Shown: one piece after another, positions 46,727 through 58,301 of the stretch
Layout of the letters: every line of letters starts with the position of its first letter
How positions within the stretch are numbered: the stretch's first letter is position 1
Source of the DNA: Clytia hemisphaerica
Taxonomy: Eukaryota > Cnidaria > Hydrozoa > Leptothecata > Clytiidae
NCBI GenBank assembly: GCA_902728285.1
Contig: CACVBU010000017.1
Span: 819,516-883,515, forward strand
Direction of reading: 5' to 3'
DNA: 64,000 nt
The notes under the pieces: generated by a model
Databases searched by the model: none
What the model saw: the letters and a program-made list of their open reading frames with translations, nothing else
Told to the model about the DNA's origin: nothing
Translations under genes and position numbers: made by a program

Positions 46727-49700
46727 ATGATTCTTCCACATGCTTCGATTATCTTCATTCTTTCGCTTATGAAATTATCTGGCTGTGACGTGACAACATC
46801 ATGTCAAATGCGTCTATTACTCGGTCTACCTCCCTGTGGTCCGATAAAAACACCGATAAACACAACGTATCAGTTTTGTAACATTCCGCACCCCTATCTT
46901 GATGACGTCAAAGAAACAATGACGTGCGAATTGTTGAAGAAATATAATCCAACATGCAATTCGAATTTCTCGATAGCATATTCGAATGCACCACCATACA
47001 TATATAAAGATGCAAACGGTAATGCTCATGGTATGCTTATAAGTAAGTAGATTTTGAACATTTGATTACTGCAATTATATCCTGGATAAAAGTGCTGCTT
47101 TAATATTGAATTAAGAAGTGAATCTGGAAAAACTTTGAGATGTGCACCACAATTCTGCCGACGGACTGAATGAAGTGGTTTATTTATGTATTCTAGATTA
47201 CCTTTTCAAATCTGGTGATAGATTTCAATCCTGAGTTCTGTGATAACTAAGGGCAGACCCGGCGAAACAACCGTTGAAAGCTCAAAATGAGATAAATTTG
47301 CTAATAATTTGAGGGAAAAAATCTCATCTGCTCAAAATTGGGAGGCTGAAGTCTCCCCAGTCTACCTGCTTCCGCCGGGCCTAAGGTTTTAAAATTTTTA
47401 CAAGATTAAAATAACTATTGAACTATTGAAATGCTTCGTAAAGTCTGTCCTAACATTTGATTTTTTCTGATCTTTTTCAGACGTTCTTCGTGAAATACTG
47501 ATAACAAGATGTTGTTTGAGCTGTAATGACCTCCATATTCTACCTGAGAAAGAATATACCAATAAATTAATAAACCAATTTAACAAAAGCACCAGAGATG
47601 ATATTGTAGCACCAATTTATAGTAACAGTATAGCTACCTACCGTTTGCCATACACCGGGTTGCTGAAATTAACGAAAATTTCCATCATTGGTGAAAAATC
47701 TGAATTATCGTCTGAAAATCTAATGGCTCATTTGATTGAATCAGTAATTTTCACATGGCCTTTGTTGTTGGTAGCACTAACATTGGCTATATGTGCTGGT
47801 TCAGTTATTTGGTTACTGGTAAGTAATAAAATTTCCCCTTTCCCCGGGACCAGTTTCGACAAGGGGGCAGTATGAATTTTTATAACCCAATGCTTACACA
47901 ATAGACCTTTTCATAATTACGTTACGAACATCACTTGCCTCGTTTTGAAATTATTGCCATGGTGATTAACTCGCAGCAGATTTTAAATCACCATGGTAAT
48001 TGTTTGAATACGAGGCAAGTGTTGTTCGTGACGTAATTTATGAAAAAGTCTATCATTATGGAAAATCCCTGAAACTATGGAGACATTGGAGGCATACCTT
48101 TCCGTTTACATTTCTAATTAAATCTTAATTCATTTCAGTCTTTTGCCTATCCAATATTACGATTGTTTTATTGTGCAATCCGGAAAATGGAATAAATTCA
48201 GTAAAAACCTTTTTGAATAGCTCCACCTTCTCATTTTGATAAGGTCAGGTTAACGTTCATGTTCTCATTTTTATACAGGACACTTGGGTTAACAAAGGAC
48301 AGTTTCCAAGGAGATTCCCCAACGGGCCATTTGAAGGATTCTGGTGGGCTTTTGTTTCTATGACGACTGTTGGGTAAGTAAATTCCTTCTGTTATTTACA
48401 ACAGAGTAGATACCTTAAACGACTAAATTTCATTTTGTCTCTCAGTAACCCCCCCAATAAGTCATCTCATTTATCTAGTGCGAACAAACGGGCGTTTCTT
48501 GTTGGCCTAATTCTTTTTCGTTTGGTCAAATAGATAGTTGCTGATAGCTTCCCATAGGATGGCAAAAGTTTCTTGGGAAAACATCCCTGTTGCATTTCCA
48601 GGATCCTTCCACTGTTATTTCCGCCTATACCAGTACAAAATGATATCAAAACCTATAATATGACATTAAAATAATATCGTCATTACAATATTCTATCTCG
48701 TTATGGTTAGTGAATTTAGATATAAAGTAATTTCTAAATCCCGGTCAACCAAAAATCTTTATACGAAAGTTTTTGAAAAGAGGTTACGGGGGTACTAAGA
48801 TGATAGTGAAATTTCTGTGAAATGGCTTGAATGTAAATGACTTTGGCAATTTCTATGAGAGGCTCAACAGATAAATTTTTCTTTAGATATGGTGACCGAA
48901 CACCGTCTTCACCTGCAGCTCGAATTTTTGCTGTTCTCTGGATCCTCATTGGTATTACCATATTCAACATGTATACAGCTGGTTTAACCAGTGCTCTCAG
49001 TGATCAAATGATGAAAAAAGTCACTTATGATATGCATGGCAAACAGGTATAGTATTAAAATTATTTTTCAGGAAGGATAGCTCGGATAACTCTGGCTTTT
49101 CGGGTATATATCTCAGTGGAGTCTCTATAGTTTGGCAGTTTATAGCAGTCACGAGGAGTGAGTTTGTTCGAGTTAAGGAAATTTTGAATTAGTAAGGTTT
49201 ATAAGGCGTTGTTAACCGAAGAGAAACTCGAAAAGAAATTGTTCGAGTTGAGGAGATATTCGAGTTATATAGCTTTGAGCTATGTACCAACAAAGTTTTC
49301 AAAACTACTAATTTTGAAAGAAAAATTGGAAAAGTTTGGCCTTGTAAATTTTCTAATTATTACATTTTTAGATTGGTGTCTTAACAAACGTACCCAACAT
49401 CAATCAAACTATAAGAACTCATTATGCAAGTCCAAAAGGTAGTACACCTTAGATAATTTTTCTCTCGTACCCTTACAAGCAAGAAAGGGTACAGTTAACA
49501 GGCAAGACTGGAGTCGTTTATAACCCGTGTAATACAGTAGTATAGGTGTTATATGATAATACGATTATTGTTACGGGATTTAGTTTATATAAACTAAAAT
49601 TGTTCCCTCCATTACTTTTGGCTTTATTTCTACTATGTTTGAATTAGTCGTCTAGCTTGCTAGACTATTTACAGGCAAAAATTTTTCTATCTTTACTCTC

Positions 49701-51845
49701 ACTCTGAGGGTAAAATCTAATTAGAAGTAAAAGACTTTCTTATCCTGAACGGCCCCGTAGAATTGCCCCGTATTGAGACAAAGTAGCCTGAAATCACATC
49801 CGAATTAGACAACTATACTGAACTTTGAGCCCCACGAAGAAATTTACAAAAAATCAGAACCTGCACGGATTGCCTGAACTGTAATCAATACAAATTAAGA
49901 AATTTTAATTACAATTGAAAAATAGCTCCGTTTTTTAATTTTCGCTACCTTAAGGCCTAAAAATTTTTCACTTGGTCACTAAGACAGTAATCTTCTATCG
50001 AATACATCTTCGACCGTAGTCGCGCAGTTAGGCGCGTGTCACTTTATTATTTAATTTACCATCCTAAACTCGATCCAATCCTTTCTTTACACTGTTTTCT
50101 ATTGTTTATAGGTGCAAAAAAAAAAAAAGACTGGTATGTTTTTAGGGCGGAAAAATGGACAAAAAAATGCCTGCGCAGCAAATGGTGGCTACGGTCGAAA
50201 AGGTGTATTATTGAAAATAGCTCCGTTATTGAAAATTGAAAATAACTCCGCGCTGGAAAGTATCCACCAAAGACCGGCTTCGTAATAGAATCTGTTCAGA
50301 TTGACAGATTTGGGATGGATATTATAAATTAACTTTTGAGCAAAGGTTGAACAACCAGGTCAAATTTGCCACATACCTTTAGAGCAGAGCGTGCCGAAAT
50401 CAGAGTGGATAATCTGCTTTTAGATTATGGAGAGGCGTAGAAGTGAGAAATGAGAAATGAGATGGGCGTTAAACAATATATTGTTTTCTCTTAGGCTTCG
50501 ATACATTGAGTAAAATGAAAGATGCATTATTAAATGACAATATTAATGGTAGGTTTTATTATCATTCTTTAAGGAGCCTCGAAGAGTAAAATTGGAAAAG
50601 GCTTTATGGAATATAATCTTCTTCCTTTACTCTGTCACTTTACTCATCGTTCGAAGGGTCAGACATGCTCTTTAAAACTTCATTAGGGCTTCATTTATCA
50701 CATAATAATAGCGGATCGACCCGTATGATCCGTAGCATTTTCCGTGGAACGCAGCGGCATGTGATTGGTTCAAAGGTAGATACGATTTTGAGACTTCTCA
50801 GCTGGCACACAGCGTCGTTTCAACGTTTATCTAATGTTTATAACGTCCATAGAACGTTAGATGAACGTTGAAATAACGTTGTGTGCAAACTATTTTTTTT
50901 TTTGCTAGTAAAATACTAAAATGATATTAAATTTTTGACGCAAAATTCCTTTTACTGAATTACCAGGGCTAGCAATGGAATCACCTATGGCCAAATGGTT
51001 CTTATCACACTACAAAGAAGAACTGAATGAAAAATATGATGTTCTTTTAACATTGGAAGAAGAAGCTGATTCAAGTATCGGTATTTCAACATTCGAGGAA
51101 CGAATAACAAAAATGGTCGAGACATTCACCTCCAGAACGCATGCGTATCAGGTCACTGGTCTTGATGATCACCTTGTGAGTGTTTCTTATACTTATTCTC
51201 TTATTTGTACTAAATGTTGAAAGCCCTTCAGATGTTTCTTACCCTTTTTCATTGGTTCTTAAGAAGTTTATATCGGTATTCGGTGGGTATTTTTTATAAT
51301 TCGCCGATAAATTACATGTTCTAGACTTCGTATAACCTGCATAACCTTAAAATGTTCTTAAAATGTTCCTATTTTTGGCTTCGAAGCGTTATGTTCTAAT
51401 ATAATCTTAGTCATTATAATGACTATGATATAATTTGTTCTTATAGAAAACAGTGCAATATATTTATTTTGCTCTGACCAGAAAAGATTCTTTAAAGTAT
51501 CTTGCTGCGATTGATGTCATCACTAAATGGTTCCGAAAATAGCATAATTTCAGTATGCTCTATTTGGGGTGGGTTACTTAAAAACAATATCATCTCAAAT
51601 CTCGTTTTTCTCTCTTCCAGACAATTGATTCCGAAGACAATTATGAAGAAACAACCCCAGCATTTACACCTACGCATATCTCCTTTATTTTGACTGTGGT
51701 GCTAGCATTAGTGATTTCAATCTTGGTCATTATACTCGGTCATTTCATTAACCAATATCACCAAGAGAAAAGGAAAACTCTTAAGGCTAAAGAATGTAAT
51801 CTCGAAATGAATGGAAATAATGCTGATGATTCGATATCGCACTAA
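46727..51845 (+). CDS. Ionotropic glutamate receptor-like channel with a K+-type selectivity filter, 487 aa, eight exons
   Basis: Exons: 46727-47042, 47481-47818, 48279-48373, 48887-49046, 49372-49438, 50495-50548, 50967-51175, 51621-51845 (1464 nt including the stop; all phases agree). Order: signal peptide (about 1-20); S1 lobe with SNAPPYIY...GMLINVLREIL and a candidate ligand-binding Arg160; M1 (192-218); pore loop FWWAFVSMTTVGYGD (239-253); M3 (about 261-288) with NMYTAGLTSALS, the equivalent of SYTANLAAF; S2 lobe starting GKQIGVLTN with candidate acid Glu348 in AMESPMAKW; M4 (about 433-456); short polar tail. There is no amino-terminal domain. Known relatives with a K+ signature are cyanobacterial GluR0, which lacks M4, and rotifer AvGluR1. 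K+ selectivity and an amino-acid ligand are inference. The intron at 48374 splits the first filter glycine codon. It is not a voltage-gated K+ channel, because S2 and M4 follow the pore. Confidence 0.85.
47901..48053. repeat. Hairpin MITE in intron 2 of the glutamate-receptor-like gene
   Basis: ATAGACCTTTTCATAATTAC and its near complement enclose AACATCACTTGCCTCGT / ACGAGGCAAGTGTTGTTCG and a CCATGG(T)GATT centre. Fragments of the same family lie on either side of 5159-5463 and at about 57060-57111. Confidence 0.8.
50799..50886. repeat. ACGTT-rich palindromic element, copy 2, in intron 6 of the glutamate-receptor-like gene
   Basis: CAGCTGGCACACAGCGTCG to AACGTTGTGTGC, an imperfect palindrome of about 88 bp. 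Matches the copy at 11888-11983 most closely. Confidence 0.8.
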
Positions 51846-51908
51846 TCAATGTATTGGCTATGCATTTGAAAATGGACATCTGTAAAATCTTTATAATCAT
51901 ACTTTAGT

Positions 51909-52177
51909 ACACCCCTGTCTCACAGCCCCTTATTTAATTCAGTTTGGATAAAAATTCCTATTGAAGTCCAAATGGGGATAGAAATTTGTTCCAAGGTTAA
52001 AAATTCCAGTGAGGATGGTTTTAAAGTACAATTTTTAAACATTGAATATCAAATGAGGATCAAGTTAAAGTCAATTTCCCAGTGGGGCTGAAATTCCAGA
52101 GCATTTTCCCACCTGGAACGAAATTTTTGCTGGATTTTCCACTGGGGCTGGCCAGCGGGTCTGTGACACAGGAGTGT
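51909..52177. repeat. 'CACCCCTGTCTCACAG' MITE after the glutamate-receptor-like gene
   Basis: Left end TACACCCCTGTCTCACAGCC, right end GTCTGTGACACAGGAGTGT; CCAGTG(A)GG blocks inside. It starts 64 bp past the stop codon and could lie in the 3' UTR. Confidence 0.7.
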
Positions 52178-52584
52178 CTTACTGCGTAATGCATTCAATG
52201 ATGATAATCAGTAACTGTGGATTATTTCTTGATCCCACAAAAACCATCGAACACGACCAGAGTTAAATTTTGAGTATCATATTTGTCAAATGGAAAAATT
52301 AATTGCTTTCAAGTTGGAAATCCGTCCAGTTACAGATATCTTTTTGAGTTTAGAAATTTCATCATTTTATATACAGCGACAATTTTTACAAAGTTTTTAC
52401 TAAGCGTTTTTTTACTTGGTTTTTATTGGAACGTGTAATACTCTAAATCAAAAGTATGCAAGCGAGTTATAACAAAGAAAAAATTAAAAAGCTGCTAAGA
52501 AAGTTTTAGATCAAGGAAAACGCATTTAATCTGGTAATCTACCCACAATCCTGAGCAAAGACTCTCTAAAAAAAGAGTAACACC

Positions 52585-52864
52585 CACAGATATCTGTAAA
52601 GCCCGAAGGGCTAGATTTGCAGCTTTGTTCAAAAAGTGAAGCTCATCTTTGGAAGGATTTCCTACCAGAGTCACGTGACTAAAATATGCAATTTCACCGG
52701 TTTGAGAGATGTGAAATAGCGTTTGCCACCTAATTTTTTTGATATCGCGCTCCGAAAACAATCAAAATGCTAGATCCTATCCATCGGCACGAAATTTAAA
52801 AAGTCAAATTTTAGCTTCACTTTTTTTTGCTGGAGAAAGCTTAAAGCTCGGGCTTAGATATCTG
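52585..52864. mobile_element. 'AGCCCGAAGGGCT' hAT-like MITE with 8-bp target duplication
   Basis: CACAGATATCTGTAAAGCCC at the left, AGCTCGGGCTTAGATATCTGTG at the right (shown here as two overlapping words, GCTCGGGCTT and TAGATATCTGTG). GTAACACC is duplicated at 52577-52584 and 52865-52872. It shares GGAAGGATTTCCTACCA with 41779-42061. Confidence 0.85.
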
Positions 52865-54642
52865 TGGTAACACCTCAATACCAACATCACATTTATTAAA
52901 ACCCACAATCCTCTCAAAACAATCACTCCTCTGGACAACAATTATAGCATATAGATAGGGATAGCCTTCACCCCTACAAAAGTAACCCAGTAACACAATT
53001 ATATCATTTCAGTGTTGATCTTGAAATGATCCAGGAATGCTAGTTAGTTGGCACAAAGAAATAGTACAACACACTAAATCCTAAAATCCTAGCCTACCGC
53101 ATAGGCCCACTAGATCGGTTGCTAGAAGGAAATAAGTTAAATTTTTTAATAGGAACAAAGAAAGTTGGAGAGCATTCTTTCTTATAAAAAGAGCATATGG
53201 TAACGGTTCCTAAAACGCTAAACTAGAGTCTACTCCTGGGGGGCCTCTGGTAAGTTATGGCATGTCTCAAAAACTGAAAATTACCATAATTTTTAGATCA
53301 CATTAGTCGACAAAAATCGACCAAACAAATGACTGAACATGAAGGGTACTATGATTTAGTTTCTAACTTGATGTGTAACCTAATTGTTTTTTCGCTGATT
53401 TTCGCAAAAACCCGCAAAAACTGATTATTACGTCATAATCGATGACGTCATCAAAACTAAAAATTGAATTTCTCAAGAATGGTTTATCCAATTGTCTTCA
53501 AACTTTCACCAAAGATGTATCTTACTAAAGTCGACTATTTGAGAAAAAAATTATTCGAAATTTTGATGACGTCAGCAGAAAAATCCTATTTTTTGCTGAC
53601 GTAATCAGAATTTCGAAAAAAAATTTCTTTCAAATGATCGACTTTAGTACTAGTAATACTAGAATAGAGAATATCGCCATCTTGATTTTTTTCACTTTTG
53701 TTTTTCAAAGTTATATGAAAACATCAAAAAAATGTTTTTTTCTAAAATTCTATCAAAGTTTATGAAACTATAATAGAAACATGAAAACACCTCAAAATTT
53801 TGAAAAAATCTATTGGTCTATTGAAGTAACACAGATCAATTTGCTTAATATGTCATGATCTTAAAAAATACTAAATTATCGTCGCAATTAACACCCCTGT
53901 CAGTGACCCGAAATTTCTTTTGAATTTTACTGGGAACAAAATATTTGGAGACACAAAATTGCGATGAAAATTTCAGTAAGTAACAATGTTTAAATATTCT
54001 TATCTTATAATTCATTTTTTCAGTTTTCAGACTAAAAGAATGCAATTTATATTTTGCCTTCTTTGTTGTTTGTGATAGCAGTCAGCGCGTATTTTTTCTT
54101 TTGAAGCATATTTTTAGAGCTGAGTCAATTTCCTAACCTAATCGAATGAGGATAAACCTAGACTCGCAATTTCTAATGGGATGTGCTTTTTTTGCTCACT
54201 GGGACAAAGATAGGCAGTCACTTATAATTGCCAGAGAAAATCTTTACCTATTTTTCTCCTCCTCCGGCTTATGGCTTCAAATAGGTTGTCATACGGGGTT
54301 TTTTTATATACGGCTGTCAAACATCACAAATCGATCATTGTCTGGCTGGTTCGGGGGGGGGGGAGGTTACGATAACTTATGTAGCGGTAGAATCTGATCT
54401 TTCGCTTCCACAAAAGAAGATCATTAATATACTGAATAAAAAAAATACATATAATTGAAACATTTTGTAAAATGTATACTAGAATTGCCATGTCGCGTAA
54501 ACTACTTGATTCACAGATATATGTTAATCTCGAACCGTCAGCTGAGTGCTTTCCAATATGCTTTAATGTTTCGATTTCTTTTTCAGCTTCTTGCACATAA
54601 TCCTTGTATTCCTAAGATTGAAATGAATCATGAATATACCAA
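52865..54642. other. Gene-free interval
   Basis: About 53250-53830 is an AT-rich stretch with GATGACGTCATCAAAA words, related to 2040-2330. Near 53891 is half of a 'CACCCCTGTC' MITE; a G-run is at 54353-54364. No gene recognised. Confidence 0.4.
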
Positions 54643-55348
54643 GGATTTATTATACACTGGATATACATATACCTGATTTTTGCCGATTTCTCGTGTACTA
54701 GCTATGTCCGCAGTAATGATATTATTGTTCACTCTCCTTCCCTCATTAAATGATTTTTCGAAGCATTTTTATTGCATTTCTTATCGAAAATCACTCATCC
54801 AATTCCCAAAAGAGACTTAAAACTTTCCTGTGAGAGTCGGATTCTTTCACTTAATTGCTAATTATAAGTCGCTATGACGTTTCAAGCTGTGAGAAAGATG
54901 CAAAAAGACGTGTTGTGTATAAGAAATTTAATTTTGACCCCGGAAATTTTCAAACTTCACTTTGCCACCACTTGCCTCCAGGATTTTCATACCACAGTGG
55001 AGCCAAGACACTCAAGTCTTGTGTATGTTAATTTCAACTCTTCTGGGGACAGTCTTGGAAAGATATTTTTAATTGAAAATTTCATATAAGCATTTTGTCT
55101 GAATTTCTTGTCTAATGATGTTTTTCTCACATTACATTTCTTTTTTCTGCAAATGTACAAAAAAAAGAGATAGAGAACTTTTTAAAAATAAGACTGATAA
55201 ACATTTTTAAAAATCAGACATCTTCGAGCCGCCATGACAGTTGTCCTCTGCGGACAAAGCTAGAACATTAATTGTTTTCTGAAACAATGAAAATACAATA
55301 ATCGCTCTCCATTGTTTTATGAGTCGTTTATCCAGTGTATAATAAATC
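54643..55348. repeat. Terminal-inverted-repeat element, copy B (inverted relative to copy A)
   Basis: GGATTTATTATACACTGGAT at the left and ATCCAGTGTATAATAAATC at the right. The body is the reverse complement of 391-1164, including CCGCCATGACAGTTGTCC. The open frame across 54874-55089 lies wholly in it. Confidence 0.8.
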
Positions 55349-57111
55349 TTTGAATACACAACGCGCTACCTAAGATTTTCCCAACCTTTAGAAACAAACC
55401 CTTTCCAATCTCATGCCGATTATCCCGGGGAAAATAGCGGAAAGATTCCAGGAAAGTGACAAGAATCTTAGTGCAGAAATGCGAAATTTATAAAAAACGA
55501 CGTTAAAATCTGATTACCCTTAAATTCTCAAAGTTAGTCTTACTTTCCGGCATTTCTGAGCCTCACAAGTTCCCAATAAAATATTTATAAGAAGAATATC
55601 TTACATCTATTTGTCTGCGAAGCTCGCAAAGATATCTTTCCACAGTTACATATCGGTTCTCACACCGAAACTTTAAACAGAAAGTCTTTCTTGCTTTCAA
55701 GGGTCTTGGATGTTTCCATTTCGAATCCTGGAAATAAATTAAAAATTTTTAGATATATTCTAAAAGAGTAAAAACTCTCAGATTTCTTTATTAAAAACCA
55801 GAAGAAATTCTGGCAGACAGAAAATTTGGATTTACCAAAAGCCGCCAAGTTAAGTTTTTACTAAAATTTAGGCCATTCGCCAAATTAGATTCCAGCTGAA
55901 TATTTTTAACTCAAGAGAAGACTGATATTTTTCATAAAAGCAGTCTAATAATGTCAAATGTTCAATATACACATTCTTTTATATAAGATGAGGTTTTGTG
56001 GGCTCTAAAACACCCAATTTTTTAGGGAAATTAGCAAAAATACTCACAAAATTAAGAACATGTTAAGAACATTTTAGGCTTGAAACTCAAAAGTTAAGAA
56101 CATCCAAAGGCTTCAAAAATTTTGGATGTTCTTATAAAAAAAACGTGTATATACCTTTAACTTCTCAAGAACAGTGAACGACAAACAAACCATCTTTTGC
56201 CAAATCCACAAGAGGGAAGAATCTAAAATCATCAAGATTCTTTTGAAATAATAAAGCTGACAAATATTTTTCTGATTTGAAGCTCTATGGAGGATGATTA
56301 AGAGTACCAAAAAAGGTCCACAAAACCATGGATCTATATCCCCTTCTCACAAACCCTATAGGACTTTTTCAGCCTGTGGGGGTAAAAAATAACAGACCAA
56401 AATTCAATGGGGATCGATATACCCACGTTTTTTAAGGCTGGACATTTTAATTCCATTGTTCTTCAGTCAGAAAATTCAGTGGGGATTGAAAAAAAAGCAC
56501 AATATTCTGCAGTGAGGATTTGCTTTTATCTAATTATTTTTAACAGGGCCAAAAATTAGAGTATAATTCACCACTGGGGACGATTTTTTGGACATTTTTT
56601 CTAGTGAAAAGGGGTCCCAGTGGGACTTTTACGTACTTTTACCAGGGGGAAATTTCCTAGGTTGAAAAGTTGAAATGTTAAAGAAAAGCTACCATGCTCA
56701 AATGAGTATCAAAGTAAGCAAATCAACTTACAATTTTTGATATCTGAACCAATATCCAAAACCTTGTAATTCTTGTCGATTGTTTCTTGAATGAAAAGAA
56801 TGACTATACTCTCGGAATAGTGTTGACAACAACAAATAATAAGTAAAAAATGATCGACAAAAAATTAATACGTTTTTGACACTTGCCATATACATTAAAA
56901 CATTTGCAAGTTTGATTACCTGGTTGGATAAATTGTTTTGAGTTCAACGACAGCCAAACTACCAAGACCATTATATCACTTGAGTCTTCAAAGTGTTACT
57001 TTCATAAATATGAACTGAACTTCTTATGAACTCCTCTGGGAATCAATTACCATAGTATTAGTAATATTTTGTAAATGAGGTAAGCGTTGCTCTTGACGTA
57101 ATTTATGAAAC
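55349..57111. other. Gene-free interval with repeat fragments
   Basis: Holds a reverse 'TTCTTAAC' repeat (about 55985-56150), a 'CCCCTTCTCACA' MITE variant (about 56338-56650) and, at about 57060-57111, a fragment of the hairpin MITE seen at 47901-48053. Nothing else recognised. Confidence 0.45.
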
Positions 57112-57410
57112 CATTGAGTTTCAAGCCCGAAGAGCTAGAGGCGAGACTTCTGAATGGAAAATGAAACTACTTACTTCCCATCCATAACGCCCGCGCGTAG
57201 GTTTTACACAAACGCCAGATTGAAACTAAAATCTATCACTAGATTTTAAGAAATTTAGTCCTCCGAAACAAAGGAACCGCTAGATACAATCCGTTCTCAT
57301 GATTACGGCGCGTTCTAGCGCGTTTTGGATGGGAAATAAGTGGGTTTAATTTCTCTTGCCTAAGAAGGGTTGAAGTTTTGCGTCTAGCCCTTCGGGCTTG
57401 AAACTCAATG
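57112..57410. mobile_element. 'AGCCCGAAGGGCT' hAT-like MITE with 8-bp target duplication
   Basis: CATTGAGTTTCAAGCCCGAA and TTCGGGCTTGAAACTCAATG are perfect complements; the inverted ends run about 28 bp. TATGAAAC is duplicated at 57104-57111 and 57411-57418. It landed in a fragment of the older hairpin MITE. Confidence 0.9.
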
Positions 57411-57680
57411 TATGAAACGTACCCAGAGCCACTTGCACTTGTCGCTTTCTGAATCATAAAAATAGTAAACCTAGGGACTGGGTTGGATTTCCTATTTCTT
57501 TTCTTTTTCCACAGTTTTTCTTAAGTTTTTTTCGAAGCACCCGAAAAATATAGAATAAGAAATGTTTGCTGAATAAACGGCCTGCAAAATTATATCAATG
57601 CAGTTAAAACATTTGATTACTCGAAAAAGTTCACGTGATTTTATTTCCATGTTACTTACTTTACAAATTACAGCTGACCC

Positions 57681-58252
57681 AGGGGGGGGTCGGTACTAAA
57701 ATCTCAGACATCATGACATTTAGTGACGTGGTGGTATGCAAAAAAGCTCAAAAATAATTTTAGTACCATGTGTACTAAAATACTAAAAAGGGTGGTCTCT
57801 TAAAGAAATTTTTGAAAAATCTTAGTATTTTGTTCTAAAATCAGCCAAAATGGAGTTTTTTTTAACAATTTTGGAAAAAATTTGATTTTTTTTTTTCAGG
57901 AATTTTCGAAAAAATCTGCAGAAATCTTTCAGAACTTTTCCAAATTTTTAAATATTTTTTGAAAATATTTTTATGTACAGTTCAGCACAGTTTAGTAATA
58001 AAATTATAGTATTTTGCAGATTGATGCACTAAATTCGACTAGGTTTGTAACAAAGACCCCATTTTGGTAAATTTAAAGCCGTAAAAGGGCAAAAAATGGG
58101 TGGTATCTATGTTAAATTGTTCAAAATAATTTTAGTACATGTGTACTAAAATAACATTTTCGAAAAAATAGGTGGGGGTATGTCAAAAATTAGCGAAAAT
58201 CCTTTTAGTACTCATGTATGTCTGAGATTTTAGTACCGACCCCCCCCCCCTG
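57681..58252. mobile_element. G-run-ended hAT-like MITE with 8-bp target duplication
   Basis: AGGGGGGGGTCGGTACTAAA with ATCTCAGACAT beyond it, and the complement at the right end. GCTGACCC lies at 57673-57680 and 58253-58260. The interior repeats TTTTAGTAC(C)ATGTGTACTAAAAT. Confidence 0.85.
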
Positions 58253-58301
58253 GCTGACCCGAAAATTGAAGTTGCTTATATTTAAAAAAATGTGCACCCT
58301 C

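Noticed and set aside
48279-49046. Reading the TTVGYGD exons as a voltage-gated K+ channel
   Set aside because: No S1-S4 segments precede it. The following exons continue in phase into a ligand-binding S2 lobe and M4, and the inner helix has the glutamate-receptor YTA-L motif.
50114-50240. Possible exon of the glutamate-receptor-like gene (acceptor before GTGCAAAAAAAA)
   Set aside because: It would encode a poly-Lys run with no S2 homology, and the exon at 50495-50548 joins in correct phase without it.
54874-55089. 71-codon open frame
   Set aside because: It lies wholly inside inverted-repeat element copy B; the equivalent region of copy A (757-951, other strand) shows the same kind of chance frame.
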